A stretch of DNA of 64,000 nucleotides from an uncultured Pseudomonadales bacterium (GTDB lineage Bacteria; Pseudomonadota; Gammaproteobacteria; Pseudomonadales; UBA7434), in the NCBI GenBank assembly GCA_943788835.1, contig CALSRU010000012.1:1-64000 (forward strand), given 5' to 3'. A program made the position numbers and the translations under genes. The notes beneath the pieces are model-generated. The model saw nothing but the letters and a program-made list of their open reading frames with translations. It searched no databases and had not been told where the DNA came from. This document shows positions 28,277 through 38,600 of this stretch, one piece after another (position 1 is the stretch's first letter; each line of letters opens with the position of its first letter).

Positions 28277-28899
28277 TGGCAATTGCCGAGAAGCTTCAGG
28301 GATGGCGTGATGCTGCCTCCGAGATTGAGCTTGATCAAATAGATTGGGAGGAGCCAGGCACTTGGCCTGCTCTAGTCAAAAGTGGCCTAATGATTTTAGC
28401 TGTTCTTCTAACGGCTTTGCTTGGCTATATTTTTGTTGTGAAGGCTCAGTTAGATGACCTCAATTCTGTTGAAGGCGAGGAGCTCGCTTTGCGCGCAGAA
28501 TTTCAGGCTAAGGCCTTCGAAGCGGCTAACCTTGCTGCGCTCAGAGATCAAATGGTTGAAATGAACCAAATGTTTGGGGCATTAGTTAGTCAGTTGCCTA
28601 GTGATACCGAAGTGCCTGGTTTGCTTGAAGATATCACTGCTATTGGCTCTTCCAACGGGCTGGAATTTAATAGCATTGAGCTGCAAGAAGAAGTCTTGCA
28701 AGAATTTTATGTAGAGCTGCCTATCGATATTCTTGTGACTGGTACCTATCATGACCTTGGTTCTTTTGTCAGTGGAATATCAGGGTTGCCGCGGATTGTG
28801 ACCCTGCATGATTTTGAGATGTTACCCGTTGAAAGTCGGCCTGGTGTTATGCAAATGAGTATTGTGGCAAAGACTTATCGCTATAAGGAAGAGGGCTGA
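28276..28899 (+). CDS. pilO: Type IV pilus assembly protein PilO
   Basis: This 207-residue bitopic protein has a cytoplasmic leader of about 40 residues, a membrane helix (SGLMILAVLLTALLGYIFVV), a coiled coil, and a ferredoxin-like periplasmic domain. It forms the heterodimer with PilN that links the inner-membrane motor to PilP and the PilQ secretin. The start overlaps the pilN stop by one base and pilP follows after two bases, so expression is tightly coupled. Confidence 0.94.
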   Translation: MAIAEKLQGWRDAASEIELDQIDWEEPGTWPALVKSGLMILAVLLTALLGYIFVVKAQLDDLNSVEGEELALRAEFQAKAFEAANLAALRDQMVEMNQMFGALVSQLPSDTEVPGLLEDITAIGSSNGLEFNSIELQEEVLQEFYVELPIDILVTGTYHDLGSFVSGISGLPRIVTLHDFEMLPVESRPGVMQMSIVAKTYRYKEEG

Positions 28900-28901
28900 T
28901 C

Positions 28902-29435
28902 GTGCGGTTAATCAATAACAAGCTGGCGGCGCTTGTGATAAGTTTAGTGCTCATTGCTGGTTGCTCTTCTAACGATACGTCAGATATTGACAATTTCATG
29001 GCCGATAATCGAGACAAGCCTAGCGGTGTAATCGAGCCGATACCTATTTTTAAACCCTACAAAGCTTTTCGTTACAACGCTGCCACAAAGCGCTCGCCTT
29101 TTGAGGTGCCGGTTAATGTTCGCGAAATAGCATATCTCTCGCTATCTAGCGATGTGAATCCGGATCCAAAGCGCGTTAAAGAGCAGCTTGAGTCCTTTAA
29201 TATTGAAGGCATCTCAATGGTTGGAACCATTGAGCGCGCGGGGACTTTATGGGCTTTGGTCGATGACGGCAGTGGTGCGGTGCATCAAGTTTTGGCGGGC
29301 AATTTTCTCGGTAAAAATCATGGCCGAATAGTTAGCATTTATCCCGATTCTATTTCTATTATCGAAATCATTGGAAACGGCAAGGATTCTTGGATTGAGC
29401 GTCCCAGAACTTTGAATCTTAAGGATGATAGCTGA
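28902..29435 (+). CDS. pilP: Type IV pilus lipoprotein PilP
   Basis: This 177-residue inner-membrane lipoprotein has a signal ending in the lipobox LIAGC (Cys21). Its periplasmic domain carries the family segment KRSPFEVP and a beta-sandwich homology region (LESFNIEGISMVGTIERAGTLWALV in two adjoining pieces). It connects PilN/PilO to the PilQ secretin. The start is a GTG at 28902. Its TGA overlaps the pilQ ATG by one base. Confidence 0.94.
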   Translation: MRLINNKLAALVISLVLIAGCSSNDTSDIDNFMADNRDKPSGVIEPIPIFKPYKAFRYNAATKRSPFEVPVNVREIAYLSLSSDVNPDPKRVKEQLESFNIEGISMVGTIERAGTLWALVDDGSGAVHQVLAGNFLGKNHGRIVSIYPDSISIIEIIGNGKDSWIERPRTLNLKDDS

Positions 29436-31681
29436 TGTTATTTAATTTATTTATTACTAAGGCACTAGCAATGAGCAATTCTTCAGGCTTCCGTCAAATG
29501 GATGCGGCTAAGGGCGTAACACAAGCGCCTTTAGTTCTCGCATATTTCATTATTGGTATGCTGCTGCTAGCCACAAGCAGCGTCTTTGCGGTTGAACTCC
29601 AAAAAGTTGATTTTCAATCGGAGTCGAATGGCAAACTGCAAATCAATCTACAGTTTGATGGCGTGCCGCCTGAGCCGAGTACTTATAATATTGAACGGCC
29701 AGCACGCATTGCACTCGATTTGCCGGGTGTGGCGAGTGGTTTAGAGAAGAAAAAATATGCACTGACTTTTGGCAATGCCAGAAGTATCGTCGTGTTGGAA
29801 GCGGCAAATAGAACACGTGTAGTGGTTAATCTTGTTGAACTGTCGCCTTATAAAACGTTTATTGAGGGCAACACTTTGCGCATTGAAATTGGTGGCAGCG
29901 ACGTTGCCGCACCATTCGTGGCGCCTGAAAATTCAATTGGACAAGCAGATGTGGTGCGCGCTGAAGGGCAAGTGGCCATATCTCACATAGACTTTCAGCG
30001 AGGTGACGCTGGCGAAGGAAATGTAGTTATTGAGCTATCTGATGATAACGTCGATGTTGATGTGCGTTTGGAATCGACTAGCATCATTGTAGATTTTGCT
30101 AATGCAGAAGTTGCTGAAAGTATGATGCGCGAGTACGACGTTACCGACTTTGCAACGCCAGTGCGTAATTTTTCAGTGCGACGGCAAGATGGCGGCACGA
30201 CCTTTGAAATTGCGCCCAAGGGCGAGTATGACTACCTTGCCTATCAAGCGGATAATATTTATGTATTGAGCGTGAGGCCATTAACTGAATTGGAGGTCGA
30301 AGAGAAAAAGCGCGCTTTTGCCTTTACGGGTGAAAAGCTGTCACTAAATTTTCAAGATATTAAAGTGCGCTCAGTGTTGCAATTGATTGCAGATTTTACA
30401 GAGCTGAACTTAGTCACTAGTGATTCAGTGAACGGTAGTATTACTTTGCGTCTTGAGGACGTGCCATGGGATCAAGCGCTAGAGCTGATCTTAAAAACTA
30501 AGGGATTAGATAAGCGGCAAATCGGCAATGTATTGATGGTTGCGCCTGCTGCCGAAATTGCTGAGCGTGAGCGCCAGCAAATCGAAACGCAAAAACAATT
30601 ACTCGAGCTTGCTCCGCTGCAAACTGAATTTATCCGCATTCGCTATGCTAATGCTAGAGAGTTGTTTAAACTTTTTGATATTGATGAAAACGAAAATTTT
30701 GAAGATGAAAGCGGTGCTGGCTCGACAGGAAGTATACTGTCGCCGCGCGGACGGGTGGTGGTTGATGAGCGTACTAATGCACTGCTAATTACTGATACCG
30801 CCGAAAAGATTGAGGAGTTTAGACGCCTCATCACTAATATTGACGTGCCTTTGCGGCAAGTTTTGGTCGAGGCGCGCATCGTCATTGCCAATGATAATTT
30901 TGATCAGCAAGTTGGTATACAGTGGGGCGGCGGAACGGCTGATCAGGGTGATGGTGATCGTTGGGGTGTGACAGGCGGGTTAAATTCGCTACTGAATGAC
31001 AGCGGTGCAGATGACGATGAGCGTACCAGCGTGTTTGACTTCGTTAACGGTGCAGGTTCACTGCAGTTCCCTGATTCTAATGTTGTTGATTTGGGTATTA
31101 CTGATTCTCTAGGTACGCCGCAAAGCTTGTCGATCGGCTTTCTAAGTGATAATGCCTTTTTAGCCGCTGAATTGAGCGCTATCGCTGCTGAGGGCCGCGG
31201 CGAGATCGTGTCGCAGCCCAAGCTGATTACAGGAGACAAGCAAGAGGCTGAAATTAAAACCGGTGAGGAGATTCCTTATGTTGAGTCCTCAGCAAGCGGC
31301 CGATCTACGGTTAAGTTTCGCGAAGCGGTGTTGAGTTTGAAAGTTACGCCGAGTATTACTCCTGATAATCGCTTAATTCTTGATTTGATCATTACGCAAG
31401 ATAGTCGTAGTGACGATTTTGTTTTCGGTGAGAATAATTCTCAGGTTCCGATTATTTTGAAAAATGAAATTCGCACGCAGGCCTTAGTCGATAATGGCAA
31501 AACTATTGTACTGGGTGGGGTTTTTCGCGAATCAGAGCTTGAGCAGGAAACTAAAGTGCCGTTGTTGGGCGACATTCCTTTCGTTGGACGTCTTTTCAAG
31601 CGTACTCAGGTAGGCCGGTCTAAGAATGAGTTGCTTATTTTTATTACTCCTCGCATCCTCACGGATCGTGTCCTTGACTGA
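29435..31681 (+). CDS. pilQ: Type IV pilus secretin PilQ
   Basis: This 748-residue outer-membrane channel extrudes and retracts the pilus. After an unusually long leader (signal helix about residues 34-50, LAYFIIGMLLLATSSVFA) come two AMIN peptidoglycan-binding domains and an STN/N0 domain (KLSLNFQDIKVRSVLQLIAD). The N1 region has ERTNALLITDTAEKIEEFRRLI, and the C-terminal secretin core has VPLLGDIPFVGRLFKR and LLIFITPRIL. A second ATG at 29471 would shorten the leader to a more ordinary length. The gene is last in pilMNOPQ and is followed by aroK after 66 bp. Confidence 0.95.
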   Translation: MLFNLFITKALAMSNSSGFRQMDAAKGVTQAPLVLAYFIIGMLLLATSSVFAVELQKVDFQSESNGKLQINLQFDGVPPEPSTYNIERPARIALDLPGVASGLEKKKYALTFGNARSIVVLEAANRTRVVVNLVELSPYKTFIEGNTLRIEIGGSDVAAPFVAPENSIGQADVVRAEGQVAISHIDFQRGDAGEGNVVIELSDDNVDVDVRLESTSIIVDFANAEVAESMMREYDVTDFATPVRNFSVRRQDGGTTFEIAPKGEYDYLAYQADNIYVLSVRPLTELEVEEKKRAFAFTGEKLSLNFQDIKVRSVLQLIADFTELNLVTSDSVNGSITLRLEDVPWDQALELILKTKGLDKRQIGNVLMVAPAAEIAERERQQIETQKQLLELAPLQTEFIRIRYANARELFKLFDIDENENFEDESGAGSTGSILSPRGRVVVDERTNALLITDTAEKIEEFRRLITNIDVPLRQVLVEARIVIANDNFDQQVGIQWGGGTADQGDGDRWGVTGGLNSLLNDSGADDDERTSVFDFVNGAGSLQFPDSNVVDLGITDSLGTPQSLSIGFLSDNAFLAAELSAIAAEGRGEIVSQPKLITGDKQEAEIKTGEEIPYVESSASGRSTVKFREAVLSLKVTPSITPDNRLILDLIITQDSRSDDFVFGENNSQVPIILKNEIRTQALVDNGKTIVLGGVFRESELEQETKVPLLGDIPFVGRLFKRTQVGRSKNELLIFITPRILTDRVLD

Positions 31682-31747
31682 TTTTCCTGCCTTCTGTGGC
31701 CGGTGTGGTCCGATCATGCTTAACAATCACTAGGCGTGTTCTGAACC

Positions 31748-32269
31748 ATGAGACCAGACTTTATTTTCTTAGTGGGCCCTATGGGCGCAGGTAAATCCAC
31801 CATCGGTCGTCATTTGGCTGGGCTGCTTGGCCAGCCGTTTATTGATACTGACGAAGAGATTGTGCAGCGCACCGGTGCCGATATTCCCTGGATATTCGAT
31901 GTTGAAGGTGAGGAAGGTTTCCGTCAGCGTGAATCGAAGGTGCTTCAAGATATTTGTGCAGGAGCGCCTGCGGTCGTTGCAACTGGCGGAGGTATAATCG
32001 GTCGTGAGCAGAATAGAGTATTGTTGGCTCAACATGGAACTGTTGTATACCTGCATGCAACGCTGTCACAGCAGCTGGCTAGAACAGGCAAGGATAAAAA
32101 TAGACCCCTACTAAACAAGGGTGATCCTGCAACCATACTGACAGCTCTTATTAAGCAGCGTGAGCCACTTTACCGAGAGATTGCTGACAAAGTTTATCTG
32201 ACTGATAATCGCAACCCAAGAGTAGCGGCCCAAGAGATAATCGCGTCTTTAGATAAAAGTGCCGGTTAG
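31748..32269 (+). CDS. aroK: Shikimate kinase
   Basis: This 173-residue kinase phosphorylates shikimate in the fifth step of the aromatic pathway. It has the P-loop GPMGAGKSTIGRHLA, the substrate-binding DTDEEI motif, GFRQRESKVL, the glycine motif VVATGGGII, and RPLL in the lid region. Position between pilQ and aroB is standard for gammaproteobacteria. Confidence 0.96.
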   Translation: MRPDFIFLVGPMGAGKSTIGRHLAGLLGQPFIDTDEEIVQRTGADIPWIFDVEGEEGFRQRESKVLQDICAGAPAVVATGGGIIGREQNRVLLAQHGTVVYLHATLSQQLARTGKDKNRPLLNKGDPATILTALIKQREPLYREIADKVYLTDNRNPRVAAQEIIASLDKSAG

Positions 32270-32500
32270 CTTAGGGCTTGTAAATCGGGCGTTTAATTTT
32301 CGTATTAATGTGATAACCCTTTAAAATAATGCCGGTTCAGCTGGTATTGCGAGATTTAATTAGTTTGCTCTGTGTATAAAATAAAAATAATGATAAATAG
32401 TCCCCCGATCTTCAATGGGAATCCATTCGTTGGTCTGTAAGCAGTTATCATTGTGGTACAGTATTCGGCTGTGTGATGTTGCTTGTGGAGCAGTTCCGAC

Positions 32501-33604
32501 ATGAATATAAATACTCACAAAGATAGGCTCAGCTTGTCGGTTGATCTAGGCGATCGCAGCTATCCGATTATTATTGGTGCGGGCCTTCTAGATGATGCTC
32601 AGCTGGTCCAGAGCTATTTAGGTGGCGAGCAAAAATTTGTGGTGACAAACGACACGGTTGCCCCGCTTTATTTAAAGCCGCTGCAGCAGTCAATTGGTGA
32701 TGTCAGTAAGCTTGCCCATATTTTACCTGATGGTGAACAATTTAAAAATTTGGCATCAATGGAGCAGATTTATAGTGAGTTGCTAGCAAAAAAGTGCAGC
32801 AGGGATGTCACGTTAGTGGCTCTTGGTGGTGGGGTCGTTGGCGATATGACCGGCTTTGCTGCAGCTACTTATCAACGTGGCGTAAGTTTTATTCAAGTGC
32901 CAACGACTCTCCTGGCGCAGGTGGACTCGTCAGTGGGTGGAAAAACTGGGGTTAATCATCCCAGCGGTAAAAATATGATTGGTGCTTTTTACCAGCCTCG
33001 TGCGGTGTTGATTGATACAGATACATTGGCGACCTTGCCAGAGCGTGAATTTCGTGCGGGTCTTGCGGAGGTCATCAAGTATGGGTTGATTTGCGATCAG
33101 GAATTTTTGGCCTGGCTGGCTACCAATATGCCGAAGCTTGTGCAGCGTGATGCCGCTGCGTTGCAGTTTGCCATTCATCGCTCCTGTGGCTGTAAGGCTG
33201 GCGTGGTTGCGGCTGATGAAACCGAGTCGGGTGTTCGTGCTATTTTAAATTTTGGTCATACTTTCGGGCACGCTGTCGAAACAGCGACACATTACCAGCA
33301 GTGGTTGCATGGGGAGGCTGTTGGTTTTGGCATGTTGGTGGCCTTAGATTTCTCCCATAGATCGGGTTTTTTAAGTGCTCAAGATTTTCAGATGGGTGCT
33401 GACGTAATCCATGCTGCTGGACTACCTAGTAAGGCTCCGGATAGTATTCAGGGTGCGCAGCAAATTTTAGATTTGATGGCGGTCGATAAAAAAGTGAAGC
33501 AAGGGAAATTGCGGCTAGTGTTGTTGCGCGAACTTGGGGGTGCCTTTGTTACGGCAGACTTTGATGCGGAATTGCTCGAAAAAACTATTCAAGATTATCT
33601 GTGA
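32501..33604 (+). CDS. aroB: 3-Dehydroquinate synthase
   Basis: This 367-residue NAD- and metal-dependent enzyme closes the carbocycle from DAHP in the second step of the aromatic pathway. Motifs are DGEQFKNLASMEQIY, ALGGGVVGDMTGFAAATYQRG in two parts, QVPTTLLAQVDSSVGGKTGVNH in two parts, LAEVIKYGLI and the metal ligands in LNFGHTFGHAVE and HGEAVGFGM. The frame extends back to 32483, but ATG 32501 has GGAG ten bases upstream and the better N-terminus. The stop codon lies in a 21-bp tandem duplication, so the coding end is unaffected but the downstream spacer is lengthened. Confidence 0.96.
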   Translation: MNINTHKDRLSLSVDLGDRSYPIIIGAGLLDDAQLVQSYLGGEQKFVVTNDTVAPLYLKPLQQSIGDVSKLAHILPDGEQFKNLASMEQIYSELLAKKCSRDVTLVALGGGVVGDMTGFAAATYQRGVSFIQVPTTLLAQVDSSVGGKTGVNHPSGKNMIGAFYQPRAVLIDTDTLATLPEREFRAGLAEVIKYGLICDQEFLAWLATNMPKLVQRDAAALQFAIHRSCGCKAGVVAADETESGVRAILNFGHTFGHAVETATHYQQWLHGEAVGFGMLVALDFSHRSGFLSAQDFQMGADVIHAAGLPSKAPDSIQGAQQILDLMAVDKKVKQGKLRLVLLRELGGAFVTADFDAELLEKTIQDYL

Positions 33605-33634
33605 TGACACTAGGATTATCTGTGATGACACTAG
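33593..33634. repeat. Perfect 21-bp tandem duplication over the aroB stop codon
   Basis: A 21-base unit beginning GATTATCTGTGATG and ending ACACTAG occurs twice in direct succession (33593-33613 and 33614-33634). The first copy supplies the last aroB codons and its TGA. The second copy adds a silent repeat in the spacer. It is exact, so it is probably a recent slippage duplication. Confidence 0.95.
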
Positions 33635-33707
33635 TATGCGCATGGACTTTTAAATTGATAGGGGGCATGGCTATTGCTGTATTTGCTCGGTGGATGCGTT
33701 ACTAATT

Positions 33708-35366
33708 ATGCCGACCCCATCTACTTTAGATCCACAGCGCTCGCATGCGTTGCTGAGTTATTACCAGCTTGAGCGGGATCCATTTTCTGATCAAGGTATG
33801 AGTGGCTTGTTTTTTGCGGGCGGTGATCGAAAAAATACGGTTGAGGCATTGCTGCATTTTTCGCGTTATGGCAGTGCGCCGATGTTTTTGTCTGCTCCGT
33901 CTGGATTTGGCAAAACAACATTGCTTCATGAATTTGCTCAGAGAGTTGAGCAGGATATCGACGTATCGGTAGTTGGCATTGAAATGTTGCTAACTTCTGC
34001 CCACCTTACTGAAAAGATCGTGCAAGGTTTTGGTCTGAATCCTTCCGCGGACCGTAATAACCTCGAAATATTGAAAGAATGGCTGTTTGAGCAGTGTCGG
34101 CGTAATCGCCAAGCCGTCCTTTGTCTTGATGACGCCCAGCACTTGGGTAGTGACCTCATATTGCAGCTGCTTGCTCTAGCCGGCGACTCATCACTGGCTC
34201 TTAAGCTGGTTTTTTCTGGCGAGCCTGGCTCACGAATGATGCTCGAAGACGCGGTTGAGCGCCACGGTATGCTGTTTAATACTTTAGAGCTCATCGAGTT
34301 TAATCAGTCACAGGTCAAGGACTACGTGCAATACCGCATGGGTGCGGTTGGCTATCGCGGGGAGTGTCCTTTGACCCCGATGCAGCTGCAAGCAGCGGCT
34401 TTGCGGAGTCGGGGCAGCATTGCGCAACTGCATGACATGGTTCGCGATTTCCTTATAGCGGGTATTGACGGTGACCCAACCCGCAGGAGGAGCGGTTTTC
34501 CCGTTTCTAACCTGATCATCGCAGGTCTTGTGGCCGCCGTGACTACTTACTTTGGCTGGCGCAGCTTGGATGTTACATCGCCGACGGCAAGCAGGCCCAT
34601 AGCTCTTGAAAAAGCACCAGCGGTTGACGGCATTACTACTGGGCAACTTGCTGGCGGCAATGATTTGGCGGTGGCCAGTGAGCAGGGCGCAAAACTAGTT
34701 GTCAAAACGCCACTGTTAACCGGCACAGATGCAGGCTCCGCCAGCAGCACTCTCGATAATTCTGTGACAACAGTATCGATCAGCGCCGCCCAGGTTGTCG
34801 ACTCTGTAGAGAGGGTCCCTGCAAGTATTGCTATAGCTCGAGAGGCTTTAGGGGCCGACGCTGAGGTTAATTTGCGTGATGATGGTGATACTGATAGCGA
34901 AGGTGAAGGTATTGTGTCGCCGTCCACCGTTGTTGGCGGTGCGATGCTGGATCTTGACGTGCAAGAAGCTCCTATCGAAGCCCTACCGCCTGACAACGAT
35001 AGATCGGCTTTTGGTGGTAAAAGAAGTAAGAGGAGTGAGATGGCCCGACAGGTTAACCTTCGGTTGCAAGCTTGGTCCAACGAAGGTTATGCGCTTCAGA
35101 TCTTCGGAACTCACAACGAGCAGCGCGCTAAAAAGCTCGTTGAAGAGTACTTTGGTGAGGCCGATCTTTTATTTTACGAAACGCGCCACAACGGTAAGCC
35201 ATGGTTCGTGGTCATAAACGGCCCTTACAGCGGTAGGCAGACGGCGCAAGAGAGCATTCCTACGCTGCCTGAAAGCCTGCGCCGGTTGCGGCCTTGGCCG
35301 CGTAATATCGCCAGTATTAAAGGCGATATATCGCGTTATGATGAGTTGCTGAACACTGGAAGATAG
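33708..35366 (+). CDS. DamX-like AAA ATPase with C-terminal SPOR domain
   Basis: The 552-residue protein starts with an ExeA/GspA-like ATPase (Walker A APSGFGKTTLLHEFA about residues 64-78, Walker B AVLCLDDAQHL). Then come a single membrane helix (NLIIAGLVAAVTTYFGW, about 265-281), a long acidic low-complexity periplasmic linker, and a SPOR domain (YALQIFGTHNEQRAKKLVEE to IASIKGDI) that should localise to the division septum. Position between aroB and the following core gene matches DamX, but enterobacterial DamX lacks an intact cytoplasmic ATPase, so the pseudomonad-type form is the better comparison. A GTG at 33690 is an alternative start. Confidence 0.85.
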   Translation: MPTPSTLDPQRSHALLSYYQLERDPFSDQGMSGLFFAGGDRKNTVEALLHFSRYGSAPMFLSAPSGFGKTTLLHEFAQRVEQDIDVSVVGIEMLLTSAHLTEKIVQGFGLNPSADRNNLEILKEWLFEQCRRNRQAVLCLDDAQHLGSDLILQLLALAGDSSLALKLVFSGEPGSRMMLEDAVERHGMLFNTLELIEFNQSQVKDYVQYRMGAVGYRGECPLTPMQLQAAALRSRGSIAQLHDMVRDFLIAGIDGDPTRRRSGFPVSNLIIAGLVAAVTTYFGWRSLDVTSPTASRPIALEKAPAVDGITTGQLAGGNDLAVASEQGAKLVVKTPLLTGTDAGSASSTLDNSVTTVSISAAQVVDSVERVPASIAIAREALGADAEVNLRDDGDTDSEGEGIVSPSTVVGGAMLDLDVQEAPIEALPPDNDRSAFGGKRSKRSEMARQVNLRLQAWSNEGYALQIFGTHNEQRAKKLVEEYFGEADLLFYETRHNGKPWFVVINGPYSGRQTAQESIPTLPESLRRLRPWPRNIASIKGDISRYDELLNTGR

Positions 35367-35492
35367 GGCCCTTTTAGTTTTTGGGTGGTAGCCTGTGTTG
35401 CGGGGGCTTGATCGACTGAGCGCAAACCTTACGATGTGGAGCGGTCGGTCGAGGTCTTGCCGGCTAATTATTAACCAATTCGCATTGTGTAT

Positions 35493-35521
35493 TTGTTCAC
35501 AATTCATGTTACGTGTAGAAT
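35493..35521 (+). promoter_or_regulatory. Putative sigma-70 promoter of gltB
   Basis: TTGTTC (35493-35498) and TAGAAT (35516-35521) are separated by 17 bases, the optimal spacing, and lie about 95 bp before the gltB ATG. The region upstream between damX and gltB is otherwise without coding signal. This is a sequence match only. Confidence 0.45.
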
Positions 35522-35616
35522 GCGCTTCCGCTTTTTCAGCTGCCCTCCAGAATTGATGGGTTTGTGCTGGTTAAGTGTCTGTAAATTAACGAATTTTTCT
35601 CGTCTGGAAATCATCT

Positions 35617-38600
35617 ATGGGAATGGGTTTGTATCGACCCGAAGAATTTCGGGATAACTGTGGTTTTGGTCTTATCGCTCACCTTACAGGGGAGGCAAGT
35701 CAACGATTGTTGGCAACGGCCATCGAATCGCTGACTTGTATGACCCATCGAGGCGGCATTGCTGCTGATGGCAAAACAGGTGATGGTTGTGGCTTGCTTT
35801 TGAGCATGCCCGATGTGTTTTTTCGTGCCGAAATTAGTGCGCAGTTCTCTATTGAATTGCCCGCTCGCTATGCGGTGGGAATGTTCTTTATGGCAGTGGA
35901 TGATAGCGTTCGCGAAGAACAGCAGTTGCAGATCGCCAAAATTGTAGAAAGTCAGCACTTCAATGTTTTGGCTTGGCGCGAAGTCCCCAACGATCAATCG
36001 GTACTAGGTGAAATCGCTGCCGATAATATGCCTGCGATCTATCAATTGTTTATTGCCCCTGCAGGCGAGCAGCCTAATTCTGATGATGCGGAGCTGCAGC
36101 AGGAGCAAGACTTGTTTATTGCGCGGCGGATGATCGAAAAAACATTGATTGATGCCAATCAGTTTTATGTATGCAGTTTGTCGAGCAAAGTTATCGCTTA
36201 CAAAGGGCTTATGATGCCGGTTGATTTGGCTGGTTTTTTCCCTGATCTTGCTCATCCTAAGATGGCAGCTTCAATCTGCGTTTTTCACCAGCGCTTTTCA
36301 ACTAACACACTTCCTCAGTGGCACTTGGCGCAGCCATTCCGCATGCTTGCGCACAACGGTGAAATTAATACCATTCATGGCAATCGAAACTGGGCGGAAG
36401 CGCGTCGCAGAAAGTTCCAAACCGGCTTGTTTGGTGAGCGTTTGGCCGATGTATGGCCGGTAGTTAATCGCAGTGGCTCGGACTCCTCTAGTCTCGATAA
36501 TATGTTAGAGCTATTAATGCTAGGTGGTGTTGACTTATATCGCGCGGCTCGTATGTTGGTGCCGCCTGCATGGCAAAATATGGAGACGATGGACGCTGAT
36601 TTACGTGCATTTTATGAATATAACTCGATGCACATGGAGCCTTGGGATGGGCCTGCTGGTTTGGTAATGACAGATGGCCGCCACGCGGTATGTATGTTAG
36701 ATCGAAATGGTCTTCGACCTGCCCGCTATGTTATTACCAAGGATAATTTTATTACCGTTGCCTCTGAAGTAGGCACTTATAATTATGCATCAGCAGATGT
36801 TGTGGAGAAAGGGCGCATTGGCCCTGGCCAGATTCTAGCTATCGATACGGTGCGAGGTAAGTTGTTGCATACGGCTGATATTGACTCACAGCTTAAGGAA
36901 AGCAAACCTTACAAGCAGTGGTTGCAAGAGCAGACAGTACGCATAGAAGGTGGCTTAAGACCCGATAAAAAACGCAAGGCCATGCCTGCGATTACTCGTG
37001 AAGATTTAACCACGATGATGAAGCTCTTTCAGATTTCATTTGAAGAGCGCGATCAAATTCTGCGACCATTGGCTGAAACAGGTCAAGAGGCCACAGGTTC
37101 AATGGGGGACGACACGCCAATGGCGGTGTTGTCGACTAAAGTCAGATCTGTTTATGACTATTTTCGCCAACAATTTGCGCAGGTAACTAACCCACCAATA
37201 GATCCTTTGCGCGAAAGCATCGTGATGTCTCTCGAGACCTGTATTGGTGCTGAGCGCAGCGTGTTTACAGAAACCGCCGAGCATGCACGCCGCATTATAT
37301 TGGCCTCGCCGGTGCTTTCGCAGGCAAAATTTTTAACAATAAGTGATTTAAGTTCGCTCGATGCTTACCAAGCCGTGGCGAGTGATTTTAAGACACATGT
37401 TATTGATCTTAACTATATGCCTGAGCAGGAAAGCCTATCGACAGCAATTACTCGGGTGTGTGATGAGGCCGAGCATGCGGTAAGCAATGGTGGTGTTATC
37501 TTAATTCTGGATGATTCGCAGGTTGGGCCAAACAAATTTCCGATCCACGCGTTGATGGCCACGGGTGCAGTGCATCACAGATTGGTTGCCACTGGCATGC
37601 GTTGTGACGCCAACATTATTGTGCAAACGGGCACCGCGAGAGATCCGCATCACTTCGCAGCACTTATCGGTTTTGGTGCCACTGCAGTATTTCCTTACTT
37701 AGCATACCGAACCCTCGATGATTTAGTTGAGACCGGCGAGCTTCTTGGTGATCCTGAGCAGGCTTACATCAATTATCGCAAAGGCATTAATAAAGGTCTT
37801 TTGAAAATTCTTTCGAAGATGGGTATATCGACAATTGCCTCTTATCGAGGGGCTCAGTTGTTTGAGGCGGTGGGCGTAGCGACCGAAGTGATAGAGAAAT
37901 GTTTTCTTGGCGTGGCCTGTCGTATCACGGGCGCTGAATTCACTGATTTTGAAGATGATATGCAGCGGCTTGCCGCAGATGCGTGGAAGAAGCGCAAACC
38001 AATTGAGCAAGGTGGGTTGCTGAAGTTTATTCATGGCGGCGAGTACCATGCTTTCAATCCTGACGTTGTGCAGGTGTTACAGCAAGCAGTTCAAAGCGGC
38101 GATTATGCAACATATCAGCGCTATGCCGACGGCGTTAATAAGCGCCCAGTGGCGACTTTGCGTGATTTACTGGCTGTTAAAACCGGGCAGGAACCTATAG
38201 CTATTGAAAGAGTTGAGTCTGTCACAAGCATTCTCAAATGTTTTGATTCGGCAGGTATGTCATTGGGTGCGTTGTCGCCTGAGGCGCACGAGTCGCTCGC
38301 TACGGCGATGAACCGAATGGGCGGTCGATCTAACTCTGGTGAAGGGGGTGAAGATCCCGCTCGCTATGGCACGGAGCGTAGCTCCAAAATAAAGCAGGTC
38401 GCATCGGGCCGCTTTGGGGTAACTCCCGCTTATCTGGTGAATGCGGAGGTTCTGCAAATCAAGGTTGCGCAAGGCGCCAAGCCTGGCGAGGGCGGCCAAT
38501 TACCCGGCGGCAAGGTTAATAAGCTGATTGCGCGTTTGAGATATTCAGTGCCTGGCGTGACACTTATATCGCCCCCGCCACATCACGACATTTATTCAAT

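Noticed and set aside
34547-35080. 177-codon minus-strand ORF rich in Ser, Ala and Thr
   Set aside because: It is antisense to the low-complexity linker of the DamX-like protein; its composition reflects that linker.
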